Source: Gemmatimonadota bacterium
GTDB lineage: Bacteria > Gemmatimonadota > Gemmatimonadetes > Gemmatimonadales > GWC2-71-9
Length of the DNA stretch: 44,746 nucleotides
Assembly (NCBI GenBank): GCA_020351775.1
Contig: CP070666.1
Span: forward strand, 3,533,466 to 3,578,211
Reading direction: 5' to 3'
How positions within the stretch are numbered: the stretch's first letter is position 1; the number at the start of each line of letters is the position of its first letter. The notes below the pieces were generated by a model. It saw nothing but the letters and a program-made list of their open reading frames with translations. It did no database searches and was not told the DNA's origin. This document shows, piece by piece, positions 42,708-44,746 of the stretch. The translations under genes and the position numbers were made by a program.

Positions 42708-44746
42708 CTACGGGCTGGGAGCTACGAGCTTGACGCTCGTTGCGTCGGTGACCACGTTCAGAGTCACACCCCCGATGTTCACGGTGGTCGTGGAGAACGA
42801 GCCGACGCGCGAGCTGAAGGTCATGATGGTGAACTCGTCTCCAGGTGACGGGACGAATCCGTTGAGTTGATACGCGTCTATCACGCCGCTCAGAGTAGCG
42901 ACGCCTGAGACGTTCAGTTGATCGTAGTCACCGGCTCCGGTGCCACCGATGTCAATCATGAGTACATGATCGGAGCCCGCAGACTGCATTACCACGTCTC
43001 CCGTCATATTGAACACGCCGGCGGCCCCTACAGCTCCAGGCTCGATCCTGCCCGTGCTGCTGAATGTCGTGCTGCTCACGTCGAGTGTCCCGGTCCCGTC
43101 CAGGTCACCGGCGTTGCTGAAGGGCCCGCCCGTGGCTGTCATAGCCGGGACCTCGATGTGCCAGGTGCCTTGATTGTCCAGTTCTGCGTCGATTCCGCGA
43201 TCACCTCCCGCGGCACCAGCTTGGACGTCAATGAGCGCGCCCGACGCATTGGTGAGTGGACCGCCAGTCACATTCAGTTGGGCCGGTTTGGCTGTCGTCG
43301 CGTGAGCGTTGGTGAGCTGAATCACGGCGTTGTTGGTCAACCCGCTGGTCACCGTCAGTTCGGCAAAGTCGTACAGATGTTCTTCTCTCTGTTCCGCACC
43401 TTCGACTATCAACCAGGATCCAGGTGCAGTGGTCAACACCCCGTTGATGGTGGTGTTACCCTGGACACGCAGTTCAGCCTGGTTGGTGACGGGAGCGTTG
43501 ATGACTGAGTTATAGAAGTACAGGTCATCGACCCAGTTGTTGTGCGTGATCTGGCCCGGGCCGTTGACCTCTGAATTCCAGAACTGCATCTGCAGTCCGT
43601 CCGTCGCGTAGTCGGGCGTGAAATTGACGTATACCCCGTCGAATATGATCTGTCCGCCGTAGGCTGACGTAGGCGTGGTGACGAAATCGAACGTACCGCC
43701 GCTGAAGGTCAGGTACACACCGTCCCACACAGCAATGTTTCCGGTTCCAGAATTGACGAAGCTAGGGCTGCCGTCGCCATACTGATATACGTCCACGTTG
43801 TCCTCGACTTCCAACAGACCCGTGTTGGTGAACGTCGCGTCCTCCATGGTCAATACCATGGCCGTGCTCACGTAGATCGACCCGCTATTGGTGTGGGCGG
43901 CACCGACGTCGCCGACGAAGAACGAGGTCTCTCCTCCAGCCACTTCCCAGATTCCCCGGTTGTTGAGTACGCCCGTCGTGAGTTCCACGTCATGCGTCCT
44001 CAAGAACCCAGTGGAGTCGATCATCAACGTCTCATCGACCGTCAGGTTCACCTCGACCAGATCCGATGCTACCAGCATTTGGGTTCCAGTCGTTCCACCT
44101 CCTATCGTGCCACCAATTGTGAGGCTCTTCACCGACGCGGTTCCATCGAGAGTGACCGTGTACGTTCCGGCGACATCTATGACTACATTGTCACTGGCAA
44201 CCGGCACAAATTGAGGATCCCATTTGGTTGGATCGCTCCAGTTACCGTCTGTCGCACTGGCCCATCTGATGACCGCGGTCAGGGAGACGTTCAGTGTGGC
44301 TGCACCCGAAGTACCACCACCGGATGCAGTGATCTGAGTGGTCCCTTCACCTGCCGCTATCGCCCACCCACTATCGCCCATTGTGGCAACACTGGGCAGA
44401 CTGCTCTGCCATGTGAAGACGGGCTGCGGTTGAAGTGGGTTGTTGTTGGCATCACGTGCCTCAGCGGTGAACAGTGTTGAATCACCAATGGTCCTCAGCG
44501 TGAACACTGCTGGACTCACTGTGACTGAAGTCGCAACCTGCTGCACCGTGAGTTCCGCGCTACCGGACACGCCGCCGCCGGTGGCAGTGACCTGAGTAGT
44601 CCCGTTGGCCGTGGCAGTGGCAAGACCAGTCTCACTAACTGTCGCTACCGAACCACCTCCACCCCACGTGATCGTAGGCTGCGTGCCAAGCGGATGGTCG
44701 TTGGCATCCCGTGCCTCAGCCGTGAACTGCTGCTGCGCACCAATCG
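42708..44746 (-). CDS. Large repetitive surface protein, C-terminal part (Ig-like Big_2 and autotransporter-like beta-helix)
   Basis: At least 678 residues; the frame stays open to the right edge, so the N-terminus is missing. The visible N-terminal part has two tandem Ig-like Big_2 domains (FTAEARDANDHPL...WGGGGSVATVSETGLATATANG, then FTAEARDANNNPL...WQSSLPSVATMGDSGWAIAAGEG). A segment with ATDGNWSDPTKWDPQFVPVASDNVVID follows, a motif common in large secreted proteins. The rest (about 400 residues) is Thr/Gly/Asn-rich beta-helix-like repeats (LNNRGIWEVAGG, FTNTGLLEVED). The last about 60 residues (YDQLNVSGVATLSGVIDAY, GDEFTIMTFSSRVGSF) match autotransporter-associated repeats. No C-terminal membrane-sorting motif is evident. 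Probably an adhesin or cell-surface filament. Confidence 0.72.
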   Translation of the reverse strand, partial: IGAQQQFTAEARDANDHPLGTQPTITWGGGGSVATVSETGLATATANGTTQVTATGGGVSGSAELTVQQVATSVTVSPAVFTLRTIGDSTLFTAEARDANNNPLQPQPVFTWQSSLPSVATMGDSGWAIAAGEGTTQITASGGGTSGAATLNVSLTAVIRWASATDGNWSDPTKWDPQFVPVASDNVVIDVAGTYTVTLDGTASVKSLTIGGTIGGGTTGTQMLVASDLVEVNLTVDETLMIDSTGFLRTHDVELTTGVLNNRGIWEVAGGETSFFVGDVGAAHTNSGSIYVSTAMVLTMEDATFTNTGLLEVEDNVDVYQYGDGSPSFVNSGTGNIAVWDGVYLTFSGGTFDFVTTPTSAYGGQIIFDGVYVNFTPDYATDGLQMQFWNSEVNGPGQITHNNWVDDLYFYNSVINAPVTNQAELRVQGNTTINGVLTTAPGSWLIVEGAEQREEHLYDFAELTVTSGLTNNAVIQLTNAHATTAKPAQLNVTGGPLTNASGALIDVQAGAAGGDRGIDAELDNQGTWHIEVPAMTATGGPFSNAGDLDGTGTLDVSSTTFSSTGRIEPGAVGAAGVFNMTGDVVMQSAGSDHVLMIDIGGTGAGDYDQLNVSGVATLSGVIDAYQLNGFVPSPGDEFTIMTFSSRVGSFSTTTVNIGGVTLNVVTDATSVKLVAPSP

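Noticed and set aside
1..44746. CRISPR arrays, tRNA/rRNA genes, insertion sequences, att sites
   Set aside because: I looked for regularly spaced direct repeats, T-loop-like GGTTCGANTCC sequences and transposase-like frames and found none that hold up by eye.

Overview
The window reads like a chromosomal segment from a GC-rich, double-membraned environmental bacterium, most probably Gemmatimonadota, with Acidobacteriota as the main alternative. The pointers are two PadR plus 'acidobacterial duplicated orphan permease' (ADOP) pairs, two very large membrane Ser/Thr kinases with TPR-rich C-termini, several secreted peptidases and hydrolases, and a Na/Pi transporter-PhoU pair. Taxonomy is inferred from gene content only. 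I see no rRNA, tRNA, CRISPR array, insertion sequence or prophage gene.

Layout. 1-187: 5' end of a leftward Gfo/Idh/MocA-like oxidoreductase with a Tat-like leader. 481-3569: PadR regulator and ADOP permease (overlapping). 3608-4648: membrane methyltransferase of the isoprenylcysteine/PEMT type. 4945-5336: truncated ECF sigma factor, an overlapping coiled-coil ORF and a hairpin. 5477-6352: secreted M55 (DppA-like) peptidase. 6415-9291: kinase 1. 9628-12670: second PadR-ADOP pair. 12826-13940: serine hydrolase whose 5' end overlaps a relic of a PadR gene. 13957-14746: membrane protein plus XRE regulator operon with a palindromic operator candidate. 15120-19915: divergent polysaccharide cluster (flippase; two GT4-type and one GT2 glycosyltransferase). 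19992-23464: kinase 2 followed by a small membrane coiled-coil protein. 23648-25527: Na/Pi cotransporter and PhoU. 25986-27080: Cys-rich radical SAM protein. 27187-28926: secreted M14 carboxypeptidase. 29106-30806: gingipain-type (C25) caspase-fold protein with a polytopic membrane C-terminus. 31207-34917: three-gene biotin-dependent acyl-CoA carboxylase operon. 35224-35691: GNAT acetyltransferase. 36055-42574: SGNH hydrolase, DNRLRE/DUF5060-like exported protein, SAM methyltransferase, then a carbamoyltransferase-SxtJ-DUF5989 module. 42708-end: C-terminal part of a large repetitive surface protein.

How the genes fit together. Much of the window concerns the cell envelope: ADOP permeases lacking an adjacent ATPase, one-component PadR control, receptor-like kinases, exported peptidases, and surface polysaccharide genes. 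The carboxylase operon is the clear primary-metabolism unit. The least conventional loci are the PadR promoter and N-terminus relic fused to the serine hydrolase (12.8 kb), the membrane-tethered C25-like protein (29-31 kb), the biotin carrier with an apparent second, degenerate barrel domain (31 kb), and the sxtI-J-K-like module (40-42.6 kb). Functional statements rest on recognised motifs; no database search was possible.
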